Positions 1 through 7,377 are shown, numbered from the stretch's first letter. The stretch is 9,653 bases of DNA from an uncultured Mycoplasmatota bacterium (GCA_947087145.1 CAMUBM010000015.1:1-9653), one strand, 5' to 3'. Translations and numbers: made by a program. Notes: generated by a model not told the origin, from the sequence alone.

Positions 1-120
1 TTAGACTAATATAATTATATTATTTCTGTTGAGGAAGAAAGCAAACGAAACGATTACCTTATGCATGAGCAAAAACTTATCCAAACGAAAATTAATAAAA
101 GAAATAAAAAATAGAAGAAT
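1..120. other. Intergenic region after mfd, no supported gene
   Basis: On the minus strand the 120 bases after the mfd stop are AT-rich and contain no start codon with a credible ribosome binding site and no hairpin plus T-run. An open reading runs in the mfd frame past its TGA to a TAA at the window edge, but with no start. TATAAT occurs at 19-14, with TTGCTT 19 bases upstream, too far for a good promoter; it might belong to a gene beyond the edge. Confidence 0.5.
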
Positions 121-3100
121 TCAATTTTCTTCTATATCTCTTAAAATAAGTTCCAACAAAGGGACAAAAGAATACAAGAAATGTTTCTTGTCTTTTTTTA
201 GCAACAAACTTATCGTAATTTTTTTATTCAAATACTTAAAAGAAAAAGAGGGATTAATATTATACGCTTCCAAAAACAACTTATCTCCCTTAATTTTAGA
301 AGAAACCTCTTCAGGCATTTCTACTTCTACCATTCGGTCTGTTTGTTTCACGTGCGTAATAGATAAACGTTTTGCCAATTTTTCAAACCATTCTTCCTGC
401 ATATAAATTTCCATTTCCTCTGTAATCTTACCAAAACGATCTTCCAAAATTCCCTTTATTCTTTCCAAAGAAGTTGCATCTTCAATTTCATTAATCAATT
501 GATGGATTTCAATTTTTACATCCTCGTCATTTACATAACTATCACTAATGTGCGTACTTACATGAACAAGAGACTTCGTATCGGTATCCTCTTCCTCTAC
601 TTCTTCACCTTGTAAACGTTTCATTTCCTCTTCAATCATTTTCATATAAAGAGTAATTCCCACCGACTCTACAAAACCAGCCTGTTCACTTCCTAAAATA
701 TCCCCCGCACCACGAAGCGATAAATCACGCATTGCAATACGATATCCACTTCCTAGCTCCGTAAAATCTTTAATTGCTTGCAAACGTTTCACCGCAATAT
801 CATTTAATACCTTATGTTTATCATACAAAAGATAGGCATAAGCAATTTTATCACTTCGACCTACTCTTCCTCTTAACTGATACAACTGACTTAAACCAAA
901 ATGGTCCGCATCATAAATAATTAAAGTATTCGCATTCGGAATATCAATACCCGTTTCAATAATCGTTGTACAAACCAAAATATCAAAATCATGTAATACA
1001 AACGATTCCATAATAGCATCCAATTCCCTTTTCGTCATTTGTCCATGGGCAAAAGAAATACGTGCCTCAGGTACCAAACGTTCTAAACGATGACTAAACT
1101 CTTCAATTGAAGCAACTTTATTATACAAAATAAAAATTTGACCCTTTCTTGTTAATTCTTTATAAATTGCATCCTTTACAAGTAAATCGTTTTCACTCAC
1201 CACATACGTTTGCACAGGATACCGATTTACAGGAGCCGTATCAATAATCGATAAATCTCGAAGTCCACTCATAGCCATCTTAAGAGTTCTTGGAATAGGA
1301 GTTGCTGAAAGAGTTAAAACATTCACATCATTTTTAAATTGTTTAATCTTTTCCTTATGGGTAACTCCAAAACGTTGTTCTTCATCGACCACAAGTAAAC
1401 CCAAATCTTTACAAACAATATCTGAACTAAGCAATCGATGTGTTCCAAATACCAAATCAATTTTCCCAAGTTTTAAATCCTCTAAAATTCGCTTAGTCTC
1501 TTTCTGCGAAGTAAATCGATTAAGAAGTGCTATTTCGATTGGATAAGAAGAAAAACGAATACATGCAGAAGTATATTGCTGCTTAGACAAAATCGTCGTA
1601 GGACACAAATACAAAACTTGTTTATTATTGAGTATGGTTTTAAACATCGCCCGAAAAGCCACTTCTGTTTTTCCAAAACCAACATCTCCGCACAACAAGC
1701 GATCCATAGGTACTGGACTTCTTAAATCGTTTTGGACATCAAGAATGGCTTTCAATTGGTCTTTTGTCTCTTCATAAGGAAATTCCATAGCAAACAAATC
1801 TTCCATAGGATAATCTACATACGCTACACCTTTTGTACTAGTTCTTTTTGCATACAAACGCATTAACTCCTCTGAAATATCCCTAATTTTCTTTTGTACT
1901 TGGCGTTTTTTGAGCTCCCAAGAAGAACTATTTAACTTATTTACTTGTGGCTTACTTCCATCTTTGTCCGTATATTTATAAATATTCGATATTTTTTCTA
2001 CAGGAATATAAACCTTATCATTGCCAAAATAATTAATTTGAATAAAATCTTTTTGCATTCCCATTTGATTTAAAGTAACCACACCATTGTAAATACCAAT
2101 TCCATGACTACGATGTACTACATAATCTCCAAGTTGCAAAGCATTAATAGAATTAATTTTCTTTCCTATCTTTAATGTATTCTTATACTTAATATTTTCT
2201 TCATGCACTTCCTCAATATCATATTCTGACAAAACTACCAACGAAGAAAAAACAAAACCCTTATTTATCTTTTTTAAAACAATATTTACTTGTTGTTCTG
2301 CTAAAACTTCATTTTTACAAAGAATAGCTTCTGGAAACAACTCTCGAATTTCTAAGACTTGCCGTTCTTTAGATAAACAAAAGACAATTGTTTTTTTCTG
2401 TTGTAACCATAAACCTACCTTTTCTTTGAGTAACTGAAAATCAGAATGGAAATTTTCTAATTCTTGCGAACGATACTTCTTACAAGGAATTTCGCTTTTT
2501 TCTGTATTTTCTAATGTATCGATATAAAGAGCATGAGAAACAGACAAAGCAGAAAAAGAATACATATACTCTTCATTCTTATCAATTTCATTGGCTAATT
2601 TATACTCTAAAATATCTTGTTCCAATTTATGATTTGCTGCTACAATCTGTTGATAATCATAAAAAACAACCAATGGAGTTTGCATATAAGCAAGCAAAGA
2701 ACTATGTTTTTCGCTTATAAATTCTTCATAAGGAGAAAAAGTAATCTCTGTAATATTTTGCAAAGATAACTGGGTATTTTCATCAAAATAACGAATGGAC
2801 TCAATAGAATTACCAAAAAACTCAATTCGTATTGGGTGGTCCAGAAAAGTCAAAAAAACATCCAAGATAAATCCCCGTACAGCATAATTTCCTGTTGCAG
2901 TCACCAAAGAATCTCTTGTGTACCCAAACTTTTCTAAACGCTCTACAAGTTCATCTCGAGAAAAAGTATCCCCTACACACAAAGTAAATGTTTGCGTTTC
3001 TTTACTTTCCAAAGAAGGTAAATACTTCAAATACCCCATTAAATTTGTCACAACAATATGCTTACCTAAAGATACCTTTTGTAAAGTTTCTAATCGTTTG

Positions 3101-3354
3101 ATTTTTAAGTCAGGAGAAACAGCAAGAGCAACACTTGATAAAAAATCGTCCATAGGAAAAAGAAGCACTTCGTCTGTATAAGTACTTAACAGAGAAAACA
3201 ATTGATTACATTCATACAAAGAATTAGTGACAACTAAAATATTATCCTTTTTCTTCCGAAACAAAGAAAGCAAATAAAGTACATTTAATTCTTTAGAGAG
3301 ACCAGTAATTCTTACATCCATTTCTACTTCCAATAGTTTTTCTAACCATTGCAT
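121..3354 (-). CDS. mfd: Transcription-repair coupling factor
   Basis: Mfd recognises RNA polymerase stalled at DNA damage, pushes it off and recruits UvrA for nucleotide excision repair. The 1077-residue protein has the UvrB-like N-terminal module (about 1-210, with FPMDDFLSS and VRGFILDVF), a divergent linker region, the RNA-polymerase-interacting CarD-like domain (about 405-465, QLGDYVVHRSHGIGIYNG), then the RecG-like translocase: Walker A GDVGFGKT at 556-563, DEEQ at 657-660, LSATPIPRT at 682-690 and ETGIDIPNA plus QLRGRVGR (800-833). A TRG motif region and the C-terminal UvrA-masking domain follow (from about 940). It is about 100 residues shorter than B. subtilis Mfd, lost across the N-terminal half, but all motifs are present. 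An acidic stretch (EEVEEEDTD) marks the D6-D7 linker. The gene ends with TGA and I see no terminator after it. Confidence 0.97.
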   Translation of the reverse strand: MQWLEKLLEVEMDVRITGLSKELNVLYLLSLFRKKKDNILVVTNSLYECNQLFSLLSTYTDEVLLFPMDDFLSSVALAVSPDLKIKRLETLQKVSLGKHIVVTNLMGYLKYLPSLESKETQTFTLCVGDTFSRDELVERLEKFGYTRDSLVTATGNYAVRGFILDVFLTFLDHPIRIEFFGNSIESIRYFDENTQLSLQNITEITFSPYEEFISEKHSSLLAYMQTPLVVFYDYQQIVAANHKLEQDILEYKLANEIDKNEEYMYSFSALSVSHALYIDTLENTEKSEIPCKKYRSQELENFHSDFQLLKEKVGLWLQQKKTIVFCLSKERQVLEIRELFPEAILCKNEVLAEQQVNIVLKKINKGFVFSSLVVLSEYDIEEVHEENIKYKNTLKIGKKINSINALQLGDYVVHRSHGIGIYNGVVTLNQMGMQKDFIQINYFGNDKVYIPVEKISNIYKYTDKDGSKPQVNKLNSSSWELKKRQVQKKIRDISEELMRLYAKRTSTKGVAYVDYPMEDLFAMEFPYEETKDQLKAILDVQNDLRSPVPMDRLLCGDVGFGKTEVAFRAMFKTILNNKQVLYLCPTTILSKQQYTSACIRFSSYPIEIALLNRFTSQKETKRILEDLKLGKIDLVFGTHRLLSSDIVCKDLGLLVVDEEQRFGVTHKEKIKQFKNDVNVLTLSATPIPRTLKMAMSGLRDLSIIDTAPVNRYPVQTYVVSENDLLVKDAIYKELTRKGQIFILYNKVASIEEFSHRLERLVPEARISFAHGQMTKRELDAIMESFVLHDFDILVCTTIIETGIDIPNANTLIIYDADHFGLSQLYQLRGRVGRSDKIAYAYLLYDKHKVLNDIAVKRLQAIKDFTELGSGYRIAMRDLSLRGAGDILGSEQAGFVESVGITLYMKMIEEEMKRLQGEEVEEEDTDTKSLVHVSTHISDSYVNDEDVKIEIHQLINEIEDATSLERIKGILEDRFGKITEEMEIYMQEEWFEKLAKRLSITHVKQTDRMVEVEMPEEVSSKIKGDKLFLEAYNINPSFSFKYLNKKITISLLLKKDKKHFLYSFVPLLELILRDIEEN

Positions 3355-3357
3355 ACT

Positions 3358-3364
3358 ATCACCT
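3358..3364 (-). promoter_or_regulatory. mfd ribosome binding site overlapping the pth stop
   Basis: AGGTGAT on the minus strand lies five bases (from AGGTG) before the mfd ATG and begins inside the pth stop codon TAG. It supports the ATG at 3354 over an in-frame ATG eleven codons later and makes coupled translation of pth and mfd likely. Confidence 0.75.
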
Positions 3365-3908
3365 AATTGTATTTGTTCATTGTTTTTTCTATTCCATCAA
3401 GAATAAAACTAGCAATAATTTCTTGAAAAATAGAAAACTGAGACTCTAAACTTGCGAATTCTGTTTTAGAAAACTTGCCAAGTACATAATCGATAGTATT
3501 TCCATTCTTATCATGAGAAATACCAATTTTTAATCGAGAAAACGCATTTGTTCCTAAAGAAGAGATAATAGACTTAATTCCGTTATGTCCCCCAGCAGAA
3601 CTATCCTTTTTCAATTTATATTTACCAACTTCCAAATCCATGTCGTCTTGAATAATCAAAATATCATCAATAGATAAATCATAATACTGCATCGCTTTCA
3701 AAACTGAATTCCCTGATAAATTCATATAAGTCGTCGGTTTTAAAAAAAGTACCTTTTCTCCTCCAATATTTTGCAATTGAATAAGGCCATCAAACTTTTT
3801 TTGCCAATTAGTAGAAGATAAGTAAGCATCAAGAACTAAAAATCCAACATTATGTCTTGTTTTCTCATATTCTTTACCAGGATTACCCAAACCAACAATT
3901 AATTTCAT
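3363..3908 (-). CDS. pth: Peptidyl-tRNA hydrolase
   Basis: Pth cleaves peptidyl-tRNA that has dropped off the ribosome, freeing tRNA for reuse, and is usually essential. The 181-residue protein starts MKLIVGLGNPGKEYEKTRHN and contains the active-site and substrate residues in their expected places: N9, catalytic H19, N63 in TTYMNLSG, D88 in IIQDDMDL and N109 in GGHNGIKS. Q87 stands where E. coli has His next to the catalytic Asp, while many Gram-positive proteins also differ there. I chose the ATG at 3908, preceded by AGGAAGTGAT. An upstream reading would add 22 hydrophobic residues inside the previous gene and is not family-like. The stop codon TAG is part of the mfd ribosome binding region, and pth-mfd adjacency matches the B. 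subtilis pth-fin-mfd order without fin. Confidence 0.96.
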   Translation of the reverse strand: MKLIVGLGNPGKEYEKTRHNVGFLVLDAYLSSTNWQKKFDGLIQLQNIGGEKVLFLKPTTYMNLSGNSVLKAMQYYDLSIDDILIIQDDMDLEVGKYKLKKDSSAGGHNGIKSIISSLGTNAFSRLKIGISHDKNGNTIDYVLGKFSKTEFASLESQFSIFQEIIASFILDGIEKTMNKYN

Positions 3909-3912
3909 ATCA

Positions 3913-4620
3913 TCACTTCCTAAAAATATTTTTATAACTTTTATACTTTGAAATATACAAAGGAGAAGAAACAACTAATGCATTCTTTGCATTATTCACA
4001 CACTTCACTAAAACAATACCAGCATTCGTATTTTCTTTTGTATAAACAAATTGTACTTTTTTTGCTACCAACCTATATTTTTCACACAAAGCAAGTATTT
4101 CTTCCAATCGTTCAGGAAGATGCACTAAATAAAATACACCATTCTCCTTTAAAGCATATTTTACTACTTGAAATAATTCTTCCAATGACAAATAAATTTC
4201 ATGGCGAGCAATCGCTTTTTGCACATTTTCATTAACAAGAGAGGTTTTATTGTATTTAAAATAAGGAGGGTTAGCAGTTATAATATCAAAATTATTTCCC
4301 GGGAAATATTTCCCAATGTGGATAACTGTATCATGATAAAGAGAAATCTGATGTTCCAAATGATTGAAGCAAATGCTTTCTTCCGCTAATTGATAGATTT
4401 CTTCCTGTATTTCAAACCCTACAATTTTATTTGGATAATAATAAGATAAAACCAAAGGGACTACAGCATTTCCTGTACACAAATCAAGTATTAATTTCGA
4501 GTTATCCACACTATCCACAAACTCTGCAAGTAAAAGAGAATCTAAAGAAAATTTAAAACTTTCACTCTCCTGTACAATCTTTAAGTTTTCATAATCGTAC
4601 AAATCATTGATGACTTTCAT
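3913..4620 (-). CDS. TrmN6-like tRNA adenine-N6 methyltransferase (YabB family)
   Basis: This is a SAM-dependent N6-adenine methyltransferase of the family that modifies A37 of tRNA-Val in E. coli (TrmN6/YfiC). B. subtilis YabB is the local counterpart. The 235-residue protein has the pre-core block QESESFKFSLDSLLLAEF (17-34), motif I as LDLCTGNAVVPLVLS (45-59), the acidic end of strand 2 in GFEIQEE (68-74) and the catalytic NPPY (117-120). Motif I has Cys and Ala where DLGTGNG is usual, so SAM contacts differ slightly. The ATG at 4620 lies inside ricT (17-nt overlap) with only a weak upstream GTGGAT, so it is probably coupled to ricT. It ends 4 nt before pth. The family is firm, while the target tRNA is inferred. 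Its coding strand also holds a 16-bp palindrome and DnaA-box-like 9-mers. Confidence 0.88.
   Translation of the reverse strand: MKVINDLYDYENLKIVQESESFKFSLDSLLLAEFVDSVDNSKLILDLCTGNAVVPLVLSYYYPNKIVGFEIQEEIYQLAEESICFNHLEHQISLYHDTVIHIGKYFPGNNFDIITANPPYFKYNKTSLVNENVQKAIARHEIYLSLEELFQVVKYALKENGVFYLVHLPERLEEILALCEKYRLVAKKVQFVYTKENTNAGIVLVKCVNNAKNALVVSSPLYISKYKSYKNIFRK
4293..4308. repeat. 16-bp perfect palindrome inside the TrmN6-like gene
   Basis: TATTTCCCGGGAAATA reads the same on both strands. It encodes the segment around K104 to N109 (KYFPGN) of the methyltransferase. It is GC-rich at its centre in very AT-rich DNA and lies eight bases from an exact DnaA-box 9-mer. A protein-binding role is possible, but coding constraint alone might explain it. 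Confidence 0.4.
4317..4325 (-). promoter_or_regulatory. Exact DnaA-box 9-mer (TTATCCACA)
   Basis: The minus strand reads TTATCCACA, the consensus DnaA-binding 9-mer, within the coding region of the TrmN6-like gene. Only the sequence match is seen. DnaA binding is inferred. Confidence 0.35.
4502..4519 (+). promoter_or_regulatory. Exact DnaA box followed directly by a one-mismatch copy
   Basis: TTATCCACA at 4502-4510 is joined head to tail to CTATCCACA at 4511-4519 on the plus strand. On the coding strand this encodes the repeated Val-Asp of VDSVDN (residues 35-40 of the methyltransferase). It is the only tandem arrangement in the window, and the copies have the same orientation. Function is inferred from the consensus only. 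Confidence 0.35.
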
Positions 4621-5395
4621 TATTCATATCCACTTCTTTTATTTCGTTTCCACAATCCACTTTAATTTTTCGATTCAATATATCCACCGAAACAACTTTT
4701 CCTTTTAAATCTTTATAATGAACAACATCTCCCACATGAGGTAAACCTTTTTGAGCATCTAAATAAGCTTGATCTTCATAAGCTAGACAACAAAAAAGTC
4801 TTCCACAACATCCATTAATCTTAGAGGGATTAAGAGCCAAATTCTGATTTTTAGCCATATTCATAGAAACAGACTCCAAAGAATTTAAAAAAGAACTGCA
4901 ACACAACTCTCTTCCACAAGGACCAATTCCTCCGACATTACACGCCTTATCACGAGCACCAATCTGACGAAGTTCTATTCTGGTTCGATAAATGGCAGCC
5001 AATTTTCGAGTCAGTTCACGAAAATCTACTCTTTCATCCGCTGTAAAAGTAAACAAAAGTTGTTTTTTATCAAAAGTAAATGTTGCAGATAAAAAACGCA
5101 TTTCTAAATGAAGTTCATTCGCAAGTTTCTGAGCAGACTTTAAAGCATGCTCTGCTTCTTTTAAGTTTTGCAAATGTTTTTTATAATCTTCCTTTGTAGT
5201 GGTCCGGACAATTTCTTTTAATGTATCCTTAAAACTAGCAATATCCTTCTCTTCCACCTTTTGTACTACTTTGCCATATTGCAACCCTTTTTCGGTATCA
5301 ACTATAACACAAACATTATTATTGATTTTTAAATGAGGAGAAGAAAAATAATAAACTTTCCCTTTATCACTAAACTTTACACCATAAATATTCAT
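4604..5395 (-). CDS. ricT: RicT/YaaT-like PSP1-domain regulatory iron-sulfur protein
   Basis: In B. subtilis RicT forms the Ric (Y) complex with RicA and RicF, carries iron-sulfur clusters and guides RNase Y in mRNA maturation. It also affects competence, biofilm and sporulation. The 263-residue protein has an N-terminal region like VKFSDKGKVYYF, then the PSP1 core RFLSATFTFDKKQLLFTFTA (100-119) and VDFRELTRKLAAIYRTRIE (123-141). A rich cysteine set follows (C152, C160, C165, C166, C196, C197, C202, C203), in the motifs GGIGPCGRELCC and NGCCGRLFCC, suited to cluster binding. The acidic C-terminus (about 220-257) resembles a small beta domain. The ATG at 5395 has a strong GGAGGAG four bases upstream, embedded in the end of holB. 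The holB-ricT pairing is typical of Bacillota. RicA and RicF genes are not in this window. Confidence 0.92.
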   Translation of the reverse strand: MNIYGVKFSDKGKVYYFSSPHLKINNNVCVIVDTEKGLQYGKVVQKVEEKDIASFKDTLKEIVRTTTKEDYKKHLQNLKEAEHALKSAQKLANELHLEMRFLSATFTFDKKQLLFTFTADERVDFRELTRKLAAIYRTRIELRQIGARDKACNVGGIGPCGRELCCSSFLNSLESVSMNMAKNQNLALNPSKINGCCGRLFCCLAYEDQAYLDAQKGLPHVGDVVHYKDLKGKVVSVDILNRKIKVDCGNEIKEVDMNNESHQ

Positions 5396-5396
5396 A

Positions 5397-6218
5397 TTAC
5401 TCCTCCAATCCTAAAACAAAAGCATCCAATAACAAATTGATATTCACATTATAATTTAAACGCTCTAACATTTTTCCTACTAAATCAAGTCGATGCAAAA
5501 GCATATCCTGTGTATATTGTTCCATTGGTTTCAACTTTTCTAAAATAGATTTCCCTTGAAAAAAATCATAATAAATTTGAAAGATAGCCTTAAAGAAAAG
5601 AACCATTTCCTCTCTTTCCAACTTTTCATCCAAGATAGTCTTATTATAAACGATTGTTTGTTGCTTTTCCACTTCAATTTTATACAAATAATTTATAGCA
5701 AGTTCTTGAATACGATCTGTTATATTTTGATTTTCCTTTTCATACATTACTTTTACGATTTCGCAACGACTTTTAATCGTAGAAATTACATTTTCTCGAT
5801 TATTTGTAATCAAAAACCCAATGATATTCTTCTCTGGTTCCTCTATAAACTTTAACATCGTATTTGCAGAAGAAGCATTAAACTTTTCTGCATCATTAAT
5901 AATATAAGTATTATATCGAGATAAATAAGGAATACTAGAAAACTTTTGTTTTAATTCCTCCATCTGACCTTTTTTGATAGCTTGTCCATCAGGAGATACA
6001 ATTTCTAAAGAAGGTAACTGATCTGTAGCAATCAAATGACACAAATTACACTTCATACAATCTTCCATATAACTTTCATTGCAATTGATTACTTTCACAA
6101 ACTCCTTAATGTCCTCTAAAGCAGCCGCTTTATCATTTGTTTCAATCAAAAAAACATGAGACAATTGGTTCTCATTATATTTTTTCACTAAATCTTGAAT
6201 TGCTTCATGTTGTACCAT
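5397..6218 (-). CDS. holB: DNA polymerase III subunit delta prime
   Basis: Delta prime is the stator subunit of the clamp loader and assembles with DnaX and delta (HolA). The 273-residue protein starts with the family pattern of a short helix, then QLSHVFLIE, but the Walker A loop is missing (ETNDKAAAL in its place), so it should not bind or hydrolyse ATP itself, as known for the family. Zinc cysteines are C46, C54, C57 and C60. The Walker B region is YIINDAEKF (105-113), followed by NTMLKFIEEPE and the SRC motif (150-152), which supplies the arginine finger to DnaX. The C-terminal collar domain is divergent, as usual. The ATG at 6218 is chosen by its AGGTGAT. The stop is one base before ricT, whose ribosome binding site lies in the last codons of holB. 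Confidence 0.93.
   Translation of the reverse strand: MVQHEAIQDLVKKYNENQLSHVFLIETNDKAAALEDIKEFVKVINCNESYMEDCMKCNLCHLIATDQLPSLEIVSPDGQAIKKGQMEELKQKFSSIPYLSRYNTYIINDAEKFNASSANTMLKFIEEPEKNIIGFLITNNRENVISTIKSRCEIVKVMYEKENQNITDRIQELAINYLYKIEVEKQQTIVYNKTILDEKLEREEMVLFFKAIFQIYYDFFQGKSILEKLKPMEQYTQDMLLHRLDLVGKMLERLNYNVNINLLLDAFVLGLEE
5400..5406 (-). promoter_or_regulatory. Strong ribosome binding site for ricT inside the end of holB
   Basis: GGAGGAG on the minus strand encodes the last glutamates of holB and lies four bases before the ricT ATG. It is the only near-perfect GGAGG-type site in the operon, the other genes using AGGTGAT, GAAGG or weaker sites. It suggests ricT is translated well and coupled to holB. 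Confidence 0.7.
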
Positions 6219-6221
6219 TAC

Positions 6222-6228
6222 ATCACCT
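6222..6228 (-). promoter_or_regulatory. Ribosome binding site that sets the holB start
   Basis: AGGTGAT on the minus strand precedes the ATG at 6218. The alternative upstream ATG at 6239 overlaps the bofA stop as ATGA but has no ribosome binding site of its own, and the extra seven residues look unlike the family. AGGTGAT fits the extended anti-Shine-Dalgarno sequence (ATCACCTCCT). Confidence 0.75.
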
Positions 6229-6235
6229 ACTTTAT

Positions 6236-6424
6236 TCATTTGGTCATAAAAAACATTGCAACCAATGAAACCAATCCTGGAACTCCTAGAAAAGTCACTG
6301 TTCCTAACGTAAAAACATTGATAGGAATAATTATATTTAATGAATTAATACATAAATCAAGTCCATAAAGAAGCAAAAAAGCAAAGACAAATTTTTTAAC
6401 CACTGCAATGATTTTTTTTACCAT
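6236..6424 (-). CDS. bofA: BofA-family small membrane protein (pro-sigma-K processing inhibitor family)
   Basis: In Bacillus subtilis BofA holds the SpoIVFB protease inactive in the outer forespore membrane until pro-sigma-K should be cut. This 62-residue protein has two hydrophobic segments, about residues 12-29 and 37-59, and a lysine-rich N-terminus. Its C-terminal half carries the family signature: IPINVFTLGTVTFLGVPGL, with the conserved Pro-x-Asn, the Thr and the LGxPG turn. Its place directly after recR matches the recR-bofA linkage of Bacillus. It is shorter than the 87-residue B. subtilis protein, mainly at the N-terminus. The ATG at 6424 has AGGTGAT upstream. Whether it acts in sporulation here is unknown, as no sigK or spoIVF gene is in the window. 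The family call rests mainly on the C-terminal motif and synteny. Confidence 0.8.
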   Translation of the reverse strand: MVKKIIAVVKKFVFAFLLLYGLDLCINSLNIIIPINVFTLGTVTFLGVPGLVSLVAMFFMTK

Positions 6425-6470
6425 TCATATCACCTATTAATTCATTATATGCAATAGATGTACAAAAATA
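6425..6470 (-). promoter_or_regulatory. recR-bofA gap with a possible weak -10 element
   Basis: This 46-nt gap is the largest inside the operon. On the minus strand it holds TATAAT (6449-6444) preceded by TTGCA, but there is no convincing -35 hexamer at normal spacing and the TG is not in the extended -10 position. The ribosome binding site AGGTGAT for bofA is at 6435-6429. I see no hairpin terminator. An internal promoter for the bofA-to-mfd part is possible but poorly supported. Confidence 0.25.
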
Positions 6471-7073
6471 TTATTCCGAAATAGTTTTACGATCATCAAG
6501 TGCTTTGTCTAAAGTAACTACATCCATATAATCAATATCTGCTCCCATAGGAATACCATAAGACAAACGAGAAATGACCACGTTTTTATTCTCAAATATT
6601 TTTTTAATAAACAAAGTAGTTGTTTCTCCTTCTATATTTGATTTTAAGGCCAAAATAAGTTCTGGCTTTTCTAACTTTTCTACCCGATCTATCAATGTGG
6701 ATAAGTTAATATCTTCGTAACCGATTCCTTCGGTTGGAGAAATCAATCCATTTAACACATGGTACGTCCCATGATAATTTCCCACTTTTTCAAAAGTAAA
6801 AACACTTTTATAATCTTCAATAACACAAATAAGATTTTTATCACGACCGCCATCAGAACAAATGTCACAAACTTCTTTATCCGTTAAATGCCCACAAATT
6901 CTACAAGGATGCAAGTGTTCTTTTGCTTCTACTAAAGAGATACTAAAATCGTGAATACTCTCCGTGTTCATATCTAACGTAGCCAAAGCAAGTCGCTCTG
7001 CACTCTTTTCACCGATACCTGGAAGTTTTTTATAGTATTCAATAATATTTTCAAGTTTCTTTGGATAAATCAT
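6471..7073 (-). CDS. recR: Recombination mediator protein RecR
   Basis: RecR works with RecO (and RecF) to load RecA on SSB-coated gaps during recombinational repair. The 200-residue protein has the full family layout: helix-hairpin-helix LPGIGEKSAERLA at 17-29, a C4 zinc finger (C57, C60, C69, C72), then a Toprim domain from about 80 (LICVIEDYKS) through the glycine-rich IEGETTTLFI segment and the C-terminal YGIPMGADIDYMD motif. The ATG at 7073 gives MIYP, the usual RecR start. A longer reading from a GTG at 7100 would add nine residues overlapping ybaB and is not favoured. It starts one base after the ybaB stop, and the GGTGG likely used as ribosome binding site lies inside the end of ybaB. 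The Toprim loop reads ALKSNIEG where most homologues I remember have ATNP-x-x-EG, a modest deviation. Confidence 0.96.
   Translation of the reverse strand: MIYPKKLENIIEYYKKLPGIGEKSAERLALATLDMNTESIHDFSISLVEAKEHLHPCRICGHLTDKEVCDICSDGGRDKNLICVIEDYKSVFTFEKVGNYHGTYHVLNGLISPTEGIGYEDINLSTLIDRVEKLEKPELILALKSNIEGETTTLFIKKIFENKNVVISRLSYGIPMGADIDYMDVVTLDKALDDRKTISE
6696..6704 (-). promoter_or_regulatory. Exact DnaA-box 9-mer in recR
   Basis: TTATCCACA on the minus strand, within the recR Toprim coding region (encoding part of LSTLIDR). Sequence match only. Confidence 0.3.
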
Positions 7074-7074
7074 T

Positions 7075-7371
7075 TTAGAAAAGTCCACCCAAACCTGCAC
7101 CCAATGAACCTAACTTCGTTTCCATTTCTTGATCTATTTTTTGAATAGCATCCTTGGAAGCAAGCAAAATCATATCCTCCAATATTTCTAAATCGTCACT
7201 CTCCAAATTTTCAGCTGTTATCTTAATAGAAACCATTTCTTTCTTTCCATTATACTCTACTTCTACCATTTCTGATTTTCCTGTAAAAATAGTTTGATCA
7301 ATTTCTTCCTTCTTCTTTTGGATATCTCTTTGCATTTTTTGTGCTTGAGCCATTAAATTTTGCATATTCAT
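7075..7371 (-). CDS. ybaB: YbaB/EbfC family nucleoid-associated protein
   Basis: This is a 98-residue member of the YbaB/EbfC family of small dimeric DNA-binding proteins, found between dnaX and recR across bacteria. Visible features are the MQNLMAQAQKMQ helix at the N-terminus, a long charged first helix, the conserved core strand region VEVEYNGKKEMVSIKI (about 36-51) and a Gly-rich tail (GAGLGGLF). Family members bend or bind DNA, and the dnaX-recR linkage suggests a link to recombination or replication restart, though the exact role is unsettled. I chose the ATG at 7371 because AGAAGGAA lies just upstream and because the longer 112-residue reading runs back into dnaX. It starts 16 nt after the dnaX stop and ends one base before recR. 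Confidence 0.95.
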   Translation of the reverse strand: MNMQNLMAQAQKMQRDIQKKKEEIDQTIFTGKSEMVEVEYNGKKEMVSIKITAENLESDDLEILEDMILLASKDAIQKIDQEMETKLGSLGAGLGGLF

Positions 7372-7377
7372 TTTATA

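Noticed and set aside
1..120. Minus-strand reading after mfd contains FRLDKFL, like the RLDKFL start of S4-domain proteins such as RqcP
   Set aside because: There is no start codon or ribosome binding site before it, the residues that follow do not match the S4 family in any frame, and it lies in the mfd frame after a TGA. Six residues can match by chance.
29..406. Plus-strand open reading of 125 codons
   Set aside because: It lies mostly antisense to the end of mfd, is rich in Lys, Ile and Ser as expected for a shadow, and resembles no family I know.
2514..3181. Plus-strand short readings opposite mfd
   Set aside because: They are antisense to the well-supported mfd, with low-complexity composition and no ribosome binding site context.
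3948..4389. Plus-strand short readings opposite the methyltransferase gene
   Set aside because: They lie antisense to a gene with clear motifs and show no family features.
5556..5855. Plus-strand hydrophobic 99-codon reading opposite holB
   Set aside because: Its Ile/Phe-rich look is what antisense of Lys/Glu-rich coding DNA gives. No start signal is seen.
6219..6239. ATG at 6239 overlapping the bofA stop as the holB start
   Set aside because: It lacks a ribosome binding site, whereas AGGTGAT fits the ATG at 6218.
7074..7100. GTG start for recR at 7100, nine codons upstream
   Set aside because: It would overlap the end of ybaB, and the added residues are foreign to the RecR family, whose proteins start like MIYP or MQYP.
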